A stretch of 14,561 nt of DNA from JALXCG01 sp026991065 [NCBI: Gemmatimonadota bacterium] (GCA_026991065.1 JALXCG010000613.1:1-14561); one strand, 5' to 3'. Numbered from the stretch's first letter, positions 1-8,278 are shown. Notes: generated by a model not told the origin, from the sequence alone. Numbers and translations: made by a program.

Positions 1-1740
1 GCGAGCATCGCCGACACCCATCTTCCCTGCCTCTATTTCGTGTTTTTCCGGCGCTTGACGGAGACCTACGCACGCAACCTCGGCGAGCGACTGGGGCGTT
101 CGCTGCTCACGGCCGAGGAGCGGGCGCGAGCAGAGGCGATCCTGGATGAGCGTACCCAGGGCTGGCCGGAGGAGTTGCTGCGCGACCGGGAATTGTATCT
201 GAGCGGCATCGCCTTCCATCACGCGGGCGTCAACGTGCTGCTGAAGGCTCTGGTCGAGGAACTCTACGAGGCGCACCTGGTCAAGGTTCTGTATTGTACT
301 TCCACTTTCGCTCTCGGCATCAACATGCCGGTAAAGACGGTGATCTTCGACGGCATTCAGAAGTTCGATGGTCAGCGCATGCAGCCGCTTACGGTGCAGC
401 AATTCATGCAGAAGGCCGGGCGCGCCGGCAGACGCGGCATGGACGAGGTTGGCTACGTGGTGGTCAACCAGGAGTTCGACGACTTCGAACGCAATGCCCG
501 TTGCTTTGGCCGTTACGAGCAGGGGCGCTATGAGTCGGTCAACTCCTCCTTCAATCTCTCTTTCAATTCCATCGTCAATCTGCTGAGCGCCTACCAGATG
601 ATGGAAATCCAGGACATCGTCAACAAATCCTATCGAAATTTCCATCACCGCAAGATTCTGGACCAATTGAGCGCGGACATCGATGCCGTTCGCGACGAAT
701 TGGCGGCCCTGTTGGGAAGGGCGGCGCTTGATGACGAGGATGTGCCGGATTCGAGCGCGGCGATTGTGGGGGAGGCCATCCCCCTGTCCGGCGTGGACGA
801 ATCCGAGGTTTTGCGGCGACGAGAGAGTGCAATTTTCAAGCGAATCGAGGAGCGCATTGCAGGCCGACACGAATGGCTTGGGCGCTCCCCGCGCTACGCC
901 CAGATGCTGGATGCGTGTAGCAACCCCGATCAGCTGCTCCGGTTGATTGCTGATGAACTCACCGAGACCCCGCCGCATCGCGCAGGCCGTGTGCGGCGCT
1001 TGCGCCGCGCGGTAAAGACCGACATTCAGGAACTGCGCGGGATTCGTGACGCTCACAGTGTTCGCGTGCATGGCGGCCACGCACCGGAGTCCGTAGCTGG
1101 ACAGGCGACGCTGCTGCGCAAACGCTTGGCCACTCTGGAGAGAAAACGGCGGCGAGAAGAGCGCCGGCTGTACCAGAATCTGCTGGAGAAGGTGCATTTC
1201 CTGCGTGAAATCGAATACATCGGTCCCGACAACGATGTGCGGGCCGGCGGCGAGATCCTCAAGAACATCCACATCGAAGAGGTTTTTGTGACCGAATTGA
1301 TTCTCGCCGATGTATTCAGCGGACTTGAAGATGGACTTCTCTATGGCCTGATGGCGGCGATCTGCGCGGATTTCCCCCGGCGCGCCGCCCTGCGTGCCCA
1401 GATCCCTCGCCCGGTCCGTGATCTCGCCAAACGCGTGATGAAGATTCGGCGCTCCTACATTGTGACCGAGGCGGAACGCTACAACGGTGTCCGCACTTCG
1501 TTCTCTCCGGAGATTCTCTACCTGGCGTCGCTCTGGGAGGAGGGGCACACGCTGATGGAGATCATGCTCTTGATCGACACCAATTCGGACATCAGCGGAG
1601 ACCTGGTTTCAGCCCTGCGGCGGGCCAAGGACCTGGGGAAGCAGCTCAAAGACGTGTATCGTGGCGATGCCGCGATCATGGAGCAGCTCGGCCGGGTGAT
1701 TCGCAAGGTCAGCCGCGACGAAGTCGAAGTGCTGGATTGA
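1..1740 (+). CDS. Ski2-like superfamily 2 helicase, C-terminal part (5' end outside window)
   Basis: The frame is open from base 1, so this is the last 579 residues of a larger protein; the DEAD-box half with Walker A lies outside the window. The visible part starts at helicase motif IV (LPCLYFVFFRR, residues 8-17) and continues with FHHAG (72-76), motif V STFALGINMP (101-110) and motif VI QKAGRAGRRG (137-146). This order and wording are typical of the Ski2/Mtr4 branch of SF2 helicases, which unwind RNA or DNA using ATP. About 400 further residues follow, largely helical and charged (a basic, arginine-rich stretch around 320-395), consistent with the C-terminal winged-helix, helical-bundle and arch-like regions of Ski2 proteins, though I cannot delimit them. 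It converges on the zinc-array gene and overlaps its 3' end by 32 bp. Family call is firm; substrate is unknown. Confidence 0.93.
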   Translation, partial: ASIADTHLPCLYFVFFRRLTETYARNLGERLGRSLLTAEERARAEAILDERTQGWPEELLRDRELYLSGIAFHHAGVNVLLKALVEELYEAHLVKVLYCTSTFALGINMPVKTVIFDGIQKFDGQRMQPLTVQQFMQKAGRAGRRGMDEVGYVVVNQEFDDFERNARCFGRYEQGRYESVNSSFNLSFNSIVNLLSAYQMMEIQDIVNKSYRNFHHRKILDQLSADIDAVRDELAALLGRAALDDEDVPDSSAAIVGEAIPLSGVDESEVLRRRESAIFKRIEERIAGRHEWLGRSPRYAQMLDACSNPDQLLRLIADELTETPPHRAGRVRRLRRAVKTDIQELRGIRDAHSVRVHGGHAPESVAGQATLLRKRLATLERKRRREERRLYQNLLEKVHFLREIEYIGPDNDVRAGGEILKNIHIEEVFVTELILADVFSGLEDGLLYGLMAAICADFPRRAALRAQIPRPVRDLAKRVMKIRRSYIVTEAERYNGVRTSFSPEILYLASLWEEGHTLMEIMLLIDTNSDISGDLVSALRRAKDLGKQLKDVYRGDAAIMEQLGRVIRKVSRDEVEVLD

Positions 1741-3796
1741 GCGGTCGACGACGGATCAACCGACCCTCGGCGTCGAAGACCAGGATCTCTTTCGGTGCCG
1801 TCATGGTGACCAGGAAGCTCCGTTTCCGCAATGCCACGAGACGCCACTTCTTGATGCGGCGAAGGCTGTCCGGAAGCTCTTTCAGGTTGAGTTTGCTTAT
1901 TGCAGCAGCGTCAACCGACGCGCTGCGAGCGAGCCGCTGGCAAATGGTGCAGAGCATGTTCGGAGAGATGCAGCGGTTGCAATAGAGTTCGCCGCAGTTC
2001 CCGCAGCGCAGAGCATGCGGCTGGCACAGCGTGCTCCCGCAGGGGATGCAGTGCTCCGTGTGGTCGTCGCAAACCGCTCCGTTGCAGGTTCCGCAGCGCC
2101 CGGAGTGATCCTTGCAGACCCACTTGTGGCAGATTGCACAACGCACGCCGTGGCGCGCGCAGATGGTGCTCCCGCAACGGTCGCACTTGCCGGCGCACTC
2201 GTCACACAGAGGTCGGCTGCAGACTGAACAGGTGGATATGTGCTGCTGGCAGCGCAGAGATCCACATGCGGCGCATTGCGCCCCGTGCTCCCGACAGGTA
2301 ACCGCGCTGCAGGACTCGCAGATCAGCGAATGAGATAAGCAGACTTCTGCGTTGCAGTGCTCGCACCGCCCCAGGCACTGGGGGCAGTGGACCCGGCCGC
2401 AGACTGAACACTCGCCCGCCGAGCTGGCGCAGAGCGTCTTTTGGCAACGGGCGCACTCCAGGGAGCAGGCGTCACAAACCGCCCCCCCACAAACTGAGCA
2501 GGTGGCCCGGTGGTTGGCGCAGAGAGGGGTCTCACAGCGGATGCAATGGCCGCCGCAGGTGGTGCAGGAATTGCGTTCGCAACGGCCACACCGCAAAGAA
2601 TGCTCCGCGCAAACTGCACGCTGGCAGTCGTCACAGGTCTGGGCGCACTGGCCGCAAGCCGTGGCGCCACAGCGGGCGCACTCGTTGGCTCCGCACACAA
2701 CACAAGTCAAGAGCCCGCATGACGCACAGATTCTGACGCAATCCGCGCAGAGGATGTGCCCCCCGGAGCAGAGTTCGAGGGAGTGCCCGGTGGGTTTGTG
2801 GCAGCAGGCACAGAGACCGTGCTCCATGCCCCCCTGGTAGAGATCCACGTGGACCGTGTGCTCGGCGTGTAGTCCATCACGCTCCAGGACAATGTGCACT
2901 GCGGCAACCGGGGTTTCCACCTCTTCACAGGCGACCAGGCGAATGACCACGCGCTGGCGGTGGTTTTCCACTTCCTCGGCCAGCTTGGCGGCATACTCGT
3001 CATCCACCTGTTCAGTGGCACTGCGCCAGCGCGCGGGATCGCCTTTCGGGACCTCGGCCAGACGCTCCATGTAGTAGCTTTTCAACCTCACAATGGTGCG
3101 ATACAGGCGCTCGTGCGTCTCGTCCGCCAGCTCAGCCGCCCGGTCTCGCGCTATGTGCCGAGCCAGTCGCAACGCGGATTGGAATTTCTGTTCCAACTCC
3201 TCGGGCGTTGCCCTGCGCCGCTGAAAGAGGCGCATCCCCTCTGCAAAGGTGACGGCAAGATCCTGGAGAGAAGCGCGGTCAGCCTCGTCAACCGCGATGC
3301 GAATCAATTGATCCACTCGCTCGTCGGAGAGATAGTTAAGCCGCAGATAGAAGATGTGGTGACGGCGAAGGACGCGCTGAACGCGGAGTTCCCGAATGCT
3401 GCTTTGTCCGGAGTCCAGTTGCGCCGCAAGGCGCTTCTTGTAGAAACGGTGGCGCACAGGTAGTCGCACGCGCAACGCATGCCCGCGGTCACGCATCAAC
3501 TTGAGCACCGTTTCCAGCACGAAACTGCCGGGGGCCACCGGGTCGATGTTGGGGTCGGAGCAGGGAGATCCCGAGAAGGCCAGGGCGAGGCGGTCCTTGC
3601 CGAAGACGGAGCGCAGATTCTCCGGCAATTCCACCTGGGTGTGTTCCCGGCCACGGCGGACTGCGGCTCCCTGCCAGCGAAAAAACGCCTCTACGAACTC
3701 TCGCAGCTCCCGCAGGCGTGAGCTGTTCCCGGGAGCATCCGAAGCCATGGAGGAGAGCGGCAAGACAGCGTTTTCGGTTTTGCGGGGCTCCTTCAT
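1709..3796 (-). CDS. Zinc-array protein: about 17 tandem 15-residue CxxC/CxxH units behind a helicase-associated N-terminal half
   Basis: A 695-aa protein I cannot assign to a named family. Residues about 26-330 are alpha/beta and cysteine-poor, starting with a block around 29-75 (FVEAFFRWQGA, later LPENL) that recalls sequence found C-terminal to the motor in some RapA/HepA-type SNF2 proteins; this is from memory. Residues 329-619 are extremely Cys-rich. From C373 to C598 units recur exactly every 15 residues with the pattern C-x2-C-x4-C-x2-[CH]-x3; one more unit begins at C357 and irregular CxxC pairs flank the array. The unit at C448 has Ser (459) as fourth ligand. A short basic, beta-rich tail (about 640-695) follows. 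I chose the ATG at 3796, 7 bp after the SNF2 stop; the frame extends to 3961 but that part overlaps the helicase. An ATG at 3748 lacks a ribosome-binding site. Likely a protein- or nucleic-acid-binding partner of the SNF2 helicase. Confidence 0.88.
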   Translation of the reverse strand: MKEPRKTENAVLPLSSMASDAPGNSSRLRELREFVEAFFRWQGAAVRRGREHTQVELPENLRSVFGKDRLALAFSGSPCSDPNIDPVAPGSFVLETVLKLMRDRGHALRVRLPVRHRFYKKRLAAQLDSGQSSIRELRVQRVLRRHHIFYLRLNYLSDERVDQLIRIAVDEADRASLQDLAVTFAEGMRLFQRRRATPEELEQKFQSALRLARHIARDRAAELADETHERLYRTIVRLKSYYMERLAEVPKGDPARWRSATEQVDDEYAAKLAEEVENHRQRVVIRLVACEEVETPVAAVHIVLERDGLHAEHTVHVDLYQGGMEHGLCACCHKPTGHSLELCSGGHILCADCVRICASCGLLTCVVCGANECARCGATACGQCAQTCDDCQRAVCAEHSLRCGRCERNSCTTCGGHCIRCETPLCANHRATCSVCGGAVCDACSLECARCQKTLCASSAGECSVCGRVHCPQCLGRCEHCNAEVCLSHSLICESCSAVTCREHGAQCAACGSLRCQQHISTCSVCSRPLCDECAGKCDRCGSTICARHGVRCAICHKWVCKDHSGRCGTCNGAVCDDHTEHCIPCGSTLCQPHALRCGNCGELYCNRCISPNMLCTICQRLARSASVDAAAISKLNLKELPDSLRRIKKWRLVALRKRSFLVTMTAPKEILVFDAEGRLIRRRPLNPALRLRRG
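1961..2680 (-). repeat. 45-bp-period coding repeat array (zinc units)
   Basis: This is the DNA underlying sixteen exactly spaced 15-residue zinc units (C373 to about C609 of the zinc-array protein). Conservation is mainly at the protein level, but some nucleotide identity survives: the + strand text gcagactgaaca recurs with its core at 2221 and 2401, and a near copy (aaactgagca) lies at 2491. The separations are 180 and 90 bp, both multiples of 45, so the copies sit in register with the protein repeat. This points to expansion by internal duplication. Confidence 0.8.
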
Positions 3797-3803
3797 GGTG
3801 GAC

Positions 3804-5744
3804 TCAGGCTTCCAGCAGTTGGTCGAGAATCTGATCGGTCTCTCGGATGTGGCGCATGCGGTGACGCGCATGGTCCAGGCGCTCGGCAAGCTCCTCGAAA
3901 CCCTTGTCGAGTGTCTCCTCATCGGCGGCTGTAAGAAACAGCTCGCGGATGATCTGCTCAAAGGAGCGTTCCTCTCCCATCTCTCCGAGGATCAGGTCGA
4001 GTTCACCGATGACCAGCTCAAACATTCGGATCTTGTGTGCCAGAATGTCGAGGATGCGTGCCTCGATCGATCCTTCCAGGGAGAGGCTGATCGCAATCAC
4101 CGGATGCTCTTGTCCCAACCGGTGCAAACGGCCGATGCGCTGCTCGACGCGCATGGGATTCCACGGCAAGTCGAAATTGATGAGTTGGTGGCAGAACTGC
4201 AGATTCAGCCCCTCTCCACCAGATTGGGTGGAGATCATCACCCGGGCCTCGTCACGAAAACGGGCCAGGGCCGCGCTTCGAGCTGTGAGTGTCGAGAGGC
4301 CGCCGTGGAATGTCACAACGGTTTCACCGCGTGCCTCCAGCAACTCCACGAGGCTCGCCATCGTTTCCAGAAAGTCGGTATAGATCAGCACCTTGCCGGG
4401 AAAGCGGTCGAGCAGCTTGTAGACCGCCCGTACCTTGCTGGTTTCCTCGGGCAGCGATTCCGCGGCTGCGGCCAAAGCCTGCAACCGTGTGGCGCTGGGG
4501 CCAACCAGATCGGGACGGCGGGCCATGGCGGCGAGTGTTTTGGCCAGAGAACGGGGGGATGAAGTCACTTCCCGCTGGAGCGTGATCAAGGTCAGGAGCC
4601 GCGCCGGCTTGGCCTGGCCGGCAAAGAGTTCGTCCTGAATATAGGCGGTTATGTCGTCGTAGAGCGCTCGCTCGGCGCTGCTCATCGGCAAGTGGTAGAT
4701 CGCCGCGCGGCGGGGGGGCAGCTTGATGCCGGTGCTGCTGCGCCGATTGCGGATCATCACATCGGCCAGTACCCGGCGAAGTTCATCGGCTCGCGCCGGA
4801 AGCCGAGGGTCCACCTTGGAGATGTGGGTCTTGCGGAAACGCCGCACGGTACCCAGAATCCCGGGCTTGAGGATGGTGAGAAGAGAGTAAAGCTCGGTCA
4901 GGTCGTTGTGTACCGGGGTCGCGGTCAGAAGCAAGACATACTTCTTGCGGATGCGATTGACAAAACGGAAGCGTTTGGTTGCGCGGTTCTTGAGCTTGTG
5001 CGCTTCGTCAACAATAAGAAGGTCATAGCGCTGCCGAAGAATCACTTCTGCATTGCGGGCGGATTGCGCAGTGGCCAGGGACGCAAGCACCCGATCGTGG
5101 CTCCAGTCGGGTGGGTTCTTGCCAAGTAGAAAGTCCTCGCCGAACTTCTCTCGCATCTCTTCGCGCCACTGTCCCACTACCGCTGCCGGCGTGAGGATGA
5201 GAACTCGCCGGGCGAGGCCGCGGAGCAGCAACTCTTTCATGATGAGGCCGGCCTCGACCGTTTTGCCGAGGCCCACTTCGTCGGCCAGAAGAGCCTGGCC
5301 ACGCATCCGCTTCAGAGCGTCCTGCGCGGTTCGCACCTGGTGCTCGAAGTGCAGGATCTCCACTTCGTCCAGCGCCAGAAGGCGGTCAAAGCCCGGCGTC
5401 ATATCGTGCTGAATCGCCTCGACATGCAGCCGGAATTCCTCTGCCTCCTGCGCAATCTGCCCATGAAGGACCTCTTGCGATGCGGGGTGCAGCGCCACCG
5501 TCACTTCCGGTATCTGGATCCCCTCCTGCTGAAAAAACGCCCGGTGCTGCCCATGACCGGAAAAACTCCGCCCACAGCGGAAGCACTCGCTGCGGGTCTC
5601 GGGATCCAGCCAGCCGCAGCGCGGACAGCGTCGCCCCAGCAATGGTGGTGCTTGGCTACCCGGTGTTTGCTCCGCCGCTGGTTTTGGCGCGGGAATGTCC
5701 AGCCATTCAAAGCGCTCAGCGCCACCGTCTGTTCGTGAGATCAT
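3804..5744 (-). CDS. SNF2/RapA-like DEAH-box helicase with N-terminal zinc ribbon
   Basis: A 646-aa Swi2/Snf2-family ATPase (double-stranded nucleic acid translocase). An N-terminal C4 zinc ribbon has CPRCG and CFRCG pairs (C40/C43 and C54/C57). The RecA-like motor follows: Walker A DEVGLGKT (155-162), DEAH box IVDEAH (244-249), motif III LLTATPVHND (272-281), motif V STQSGGEGLNLQ (505-516) and motif VI QRIGRLHRLGQ (535-545). All core motifs are intact, so it should be active. The C-terminus ends soon after the motor, unlike full-length RapA (about 970 aa), and the next gene may supply the missing accessory part. I chose the ATG at 5744 because it overlaps the stop of the AAA+ gene as ATGA; the frame could extend to 5783 inside that gene. 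No strong ribosome-binding site is present, so translation is probably coupled. The exact target (DNA-protein complex, RNA polymerase or foreign DNA) is unknown. Confidence 0.95.
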   Translation of the reverse strand: MISRTDGGAERFEWLDIPAPKPAAEQTPGSQAPPLLGRRCPRCGWLDPETRSECFRCGRSFSGHGQHRAFFQQEGIQIPEVTVALHPASQEVLHGQIAQEAEEFRLHVEAIQHDMTPGFDRLLALDEVEILHFEHQVRTAQDALKRMRGQALLADEVGLGKTVEAGLIMKELLLRGLARRVLILTPAAVVGQWREEMREKFGEDFLLGKNPPDWSHDRVLASLATAQSARNAEVILRQRYDLLIVDEAHKLKNRATKRFRFVNRIRKKYVLLLTATPVHNDLTELYSLLTILKPGILGTVRRFRKTHISKVDPRLPARADELRRVLADVMIRNRRSSTGIKLPPRRAAIYHLPMSSAERALYDDITAYIQDELFAGQAKPARLLTLITLQREVTSSPRSLAKTLAAMARRPDLVGPSATRLQALAAAAESLPEETSKVRAVYKLLDRFPGKVLIYTDFLETMASLVELLEARGETVVTFHGGLSTLTARSAALARFRDEARVMISTQSGGEGLNLQFCHQLINFDLPWNPMRVEQRIGRLHRLGQEHPVIAISLSLEGSIEARILDILAHKIRMFELVIGELDLILGEMGEERSFEQIIRELFLTAADEETLDKGFEELAERLDHARHRMRHIRETDQILDQLLEA

Positions 5745-7255
5745 GTTGCGTCCGAAGCGCGGCGGGTGCGCCCATGGGCCCATTGCCGCAGAGCCGACAC
5801 TTCATGGTCCATGGTTCGCGAGAGAGGGGCGGTTGCGGTGATGTTCTGCAGAATGTCATCGGCGCGAAGGGGCCGGCGCGCTTGAAAAGCGTCGAACAGA
5901 CCCCCAATCACCGACTCTTCGATCTCCGCGCCACTAAAACCGTCACTGGCTTCGACCAATGCGTCGAGCCCGATCCTGTCTGGATTGCGCTTGCGCGCGC
6001 GCAGGTGGATGCGAAAAATCTCGCGGCGTTCGGCGGCGTTGGGAAGATCGACAAAGAACGTCTCGTCGAAGCGCCCTTTGCGCAGCAACTCCGGCGGCAA
6101 GCGCCGCACATCGTTGGCGGTGGCCACTACAAAGACGGCTTGCTCTTTCTCCTGCAGCCAAGTCATGAAGGTGCCGAAGACACGAGCCGCTGTGCCGGCA
6201 TCGGAGTAGTTCGACGATGCGGTTCCAGCGAACCCCTTTTCGATTTCATCGATCCACAGGACAACCGGCGCGATCGATTCCACCGTGCGGATTGCGAGAC
6301 GCATGTTTTCTTCGCTCGACCCCACCGTTCCGCTGAAAACCCGCCCCACATCCAAACGCAGAAGGGGTTGCCCCCACTGCGCCGCAATTCCTTTGGCTGT
6401 CAGCGACTTGCCACACCCCTGAACGCCGACGATCAGAACCCCGCGGGGAGCGGGAAGGCCAAACTCCCGGGCTTCATCAGAGAGCGCATCGCCACGCTTG
6501 CGCAACCACACCTTCAGTGCGCTGAGTCCGCCCACTTGGTCGAGTGTTGCGTTGGGTTCGTAGTACTCCAGAATCCCTGACTTGCGAACGATCTGCCGCT
6601 TCTCCTCGATTACTGCGGCGACCGCCGATTCAGCGATCTTGCCGCTGCGCACGACTGCTTTGGCAAGCGCGTTCTCGAATTCAACCAGGGTCAGCCCCTG
6701 CGCGGCACGAATCAGGCGGGTCCGGAGCGATGCCGGGAGCCGGGTGTCAATATCGCCGCGCCGCTCCAGCCCTCCGAGCAAGCGCTCCAGCGCTCCTTCC
6801 AGGATCTGCCGATCCGGCAGTTCGAGATCGAGAACCTCAATCTCTTTGGCCAATTCGGTGGGCAACTTCAAGGTCGGGGACAAAAAGATCACGGATACCG
6901 GTCGGTGGTGCAATACGGCGGCCAAATCACGCAGCTTGCGGACGATGCGCGGATCATTCAGATAGGGATGGAAGTCGAGCAGGACGAAGATTCGCTCCGC
7001 CCCTTCGTAGCTGATCTCATCCAGCACCACGTGTGGATCGCTTGTATCCGGGCCACTGCGTGCTGCTGCCACCGGCGGCTTGCGGCCGTCACGGCGAAGC
7101 CCTTCAGTGACGGTCCACAACCAGATCTCCTTCTCGACACTCCGCCCAACTTGCCGAATCACGTCGAGCGCACGCTTCTCTTCCCAGGTCACCAGGTAGA
7201 GCAGTGGGTAACGGGCGCGGACCGAGTCTGCCAGAGTCTCTTCTATTGAACTCAT
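5741..7255 (-). CDS. Ycf46-family AAA+ ATPase
   Basis: A 504-aa protein with the N-terminal signature of Ycf46-type ATPases: residues 11-26 ([16 protein letters not shown]) begin a degenerate first domain running to about residue 200. The active AAA+ module follows: Walker [14 protein letters not shown] (277-289), the family-typical [11 protein letters not shown] (297-307) and VGSSEENMR (311-319), Walker [15 protein letters not shown] (331-344), sensor 1 ATAND (378-382), arginine-finger region [12 protein letters not shown] (390-401) and sensor 2 region GFSGAEIEE (439-447). Such proteins assemble as hexamers that remodel other proteins. The founding members are plastid and cyanobacterial, and roles elsewhere are largely unassigned. 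The ATG at 7255 overlaps the upstream stop as ATGA, and its own stop overlaps the SNF2 start the same way, so the three are translationally coupled. It probably remodels or loads a partner encoded beside it; this is inference. Confidence 0.95.
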   Translation of the reverse strand: MSSIEETLADSVRARYPLLYLVTWEEKRALDVIRQVGRSVEKEIWLWTVTEGLRRDGRKPPVAAARSGPDTSDPHVVLDEISYEGAERIFVLLDFHPYLNDPRIVRKLRDLAAVLHHRPVSVIFLSPTLKLPTELAKEIEVLDLELPDRQILEGALERLLGGLERRGDIDTRLPASLRTRLIRAAQGLTLVEFENALAKAVVRSGKIAESAVAAVIEEKRQIVRKSGILEYYEPNATLDQVGGLSALKVWLRKRGDALSDEAREFGLPAPRGVLIVGVQGCGKSLTAKGIAAQWGQPLLRLDVGRVFSGTVGSSEENMRLAIRTVESIAPVVLWIDEIEKGFAGTASSNYSDAGTAARVFGTFMTWLQEKEQAVFVVATANDVRRLPPELLRKGRFDETFFVDLPNAAERREIFRIHLRARKRNPDRIGLDALVEASDGFSGAEIEESVIGGLFDAFQARRPLRADDILQNITATAPLSRTMDHEVSALRQWAHGRTRRASDAT

Positions 7256-8085
7256 TCCGCGCCATCTCCGCGCCGCATCTGAAGGCGCCGGGGTTGATCC
7301 CAGACTCCCGAGTTTCTGAAGAGTTGTTCCATATACGCATGGTAACGATCTGCATCTCGCGGGATCAGGCGTTTTTCGAACGGGACGGCCAGTGGCGTGT
7401 AGTCGTATTTCCAGATGCCCGTCTCCGCTACATCAATTCTCTCCGGCAGCTGCTTGAGACATGCGTTGATTTGCTGAAACGAAAGGGCGGGGCAAGCCAT
7501 GCGGTCACGCAGGCGATTCAGGAAGGCCTGAATCCGGTGTGTGTCGAGCATCCAGGTTTCAGGGGAGAGCGGGCGGCTCAATTCGAACCAGTGGGGTCGA
7601 GCCGACTCGGGGGGACCCGGCCGATAGCGGAGTCGAATGTGGTAGTCGTGACAGCCAAGGTGGTCGGGAAACTCGCCGCCGACCGCACACCGATCCGCGT
7701 CGTGGCCCTGGTCAAGCACATGCTCAATGTGACAATCGAGAAAACTCTCGATCTCTTCCCCACTGGCCGGCCAGCCATTGAGATAGGCTTGCACTCCCGG
7801 CCACCCGGAAAGCCGGCGCCAGTTCTCGCGAAATAGGCGTAGATCTTTGGCTTGGTATATGTTGCGGTGAATGCAGGCACCTTGCTCATCAAGCAATCTC
7901 ACCGCACCGGGATGAAGTGCGTGACGAGCAACAATTTCGTCCATATCCGGGCGATCCAGACGCTGGAAATCCAGGACCAGGTTCCAACCGCGATCCACGG
8001 GAGTCCACTCTCCCCGCTCGTCATCCGCCCCGTCCCCACTCTCCGGGACAGGGCGCGACCCGAACCGGGGATCTTCGCTCGCCAT
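7252..8085 (-). CDS. Unrecognised 277-aa His/Cys-rich protein, first gene of the coupled ATPase cassette
   Basis: I do not recognise this protein. The first 25 residues are acidic and probably disordered; the rest looks like a compact alpha/beta fold with many Trp and Tyr. His and Cys cluster in the middle: C118, H119, H122, H128, C133, H142, C145, H146 and H149, which could bind zinc or another metal. There is no signal peptide, membrane segment or ATPase motif. The start at 8085 is preceded by GGAG at 8096-8093 with a 7-nt spacer, which favours ATG 8085 over the adjacent GTG 8088. The start overlaps the stop of a short upstream ORF (TGATG), and its stop overlaps the start of the AAA+ gene (ATGA). 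Invariant coupling would make it a dedicated partner or client of the Ycf46-like ATPase. The gene is well supported; its function is unknown. Confidence 0.85.
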   Translation of the reverse strand: MASEDPRFGSRPVPESGDGADDERGEWTPVDRGWNLVLDFQRLDRPDMDEIVARHALHPGAVRLLDEQGACIHRNIYQAKDLRLFRENWRRLSGWPGVQAYLNGWPASGEEIESFLDCHIEHVLDQGHDADRCAVGGEFPDHLGCHDYHIRLRYRPGPPESARPHWFELSRPLSPETWMLDTHRIQAFLNRLRDRMACPALSFQQINACLKQLPERIDVAETGIWKYDYTPLAVPFEKRLIPRDADRYHAYMEQLFRNSGVWDQPRRLQMRRGDGAE

Positions 8086-8210
8086 CACTCATCTCCGTTT
8101 TGTCCGCGCCGCTTGGCGAAGAGCACCCGCTCGTCGCTCAACATCCTCTCGAATGATTCGTGGGCCGGTCGAACCGGCGGAAATCCGGTGAACAGCCCAG
8201 GCCAGAGCAT
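8085..8210 (-). CDS. Probable short ORF (41 aa), coupled to the 277-aa gene
   Basis: A 41-codon frame starts at ATG 8210 (MLWPGLFTGFPP...) and ends with a charged tail (..KRRGQNGDE). Its stop overlaps the start of the next gene as TGATG, and codon third positions are mostly G or C like the neighbours, which favours real coding. The weak points are the lack of a clear ribosome-binding site at 8210 and an alternative GTG start at 8231; an internal ATG at 8144 has GAGAGG directly against it, which is too close. Composition is an apolar, proline-containing first half and a charged helical second half. It could be a small accessory protein or a leader that mainly serves coupling. I do not recognise it. 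Confidence 0.42.
   Translation of the reverse strand: MLWPGLFTGFPPVRPAHESFERMLSDERVLFAKRRGQNGDE
8086..8096 (-). promoter_or_regulatory. Ribosome-binding site deciding the start of the 277-aa gene
   Basis: GGAG (8096-8093) followed by 7 nt precedes ATG 8085. The neighbouring GTG at 8088 would have only a 4-nt spacer. The site lies inside the last codons of the short upstream ORF, as expected for coupled translation. Confidence 0.6.
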
Positions 8211-8278
8211 AGCAGTTTCGGGATCCCCCACAGCCCGAAGAGTGCGCTCTGCCGGCTCTCCGGGGTGCCGAAATCTGA

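Noticed and set aside
1961-2680. 45-bp periodic repeats resembling a CRISPR or satellite array
   Set aside because: The period is a codon-register zinc repeat within an open frame; repeats are degenerate at DNA level and there are no unique spacers or cas genes.
3797-3961. N-terminal extension of the zinc-array protein to 3961
   Set aside because: It lies inside the SNF2 3' end in another frame; ATG 3796 just after the SNF2 stop is the natural start.
3501-4562. 353-codon + strand open frame
   Set aside because: It lies opposite the SNF2 and zinc-array genes, has no family features, and is a GC-rich antisense shadow.
5480-6580. 366-codon + strand open frame
   Set aside because: Antisense to the SNF2 and Ycf46-like genes, whose motifs are unmistakable; the translation shows no domain.
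1709-7255. DISARM or BREX assignment for the helicase cassette
   Set aside because: No methyltransferase, DrmA/B/C, phospholipase-D, PglZ or BrxL-like protein is visible in the window; a SNF2 helicase alone is not enough.
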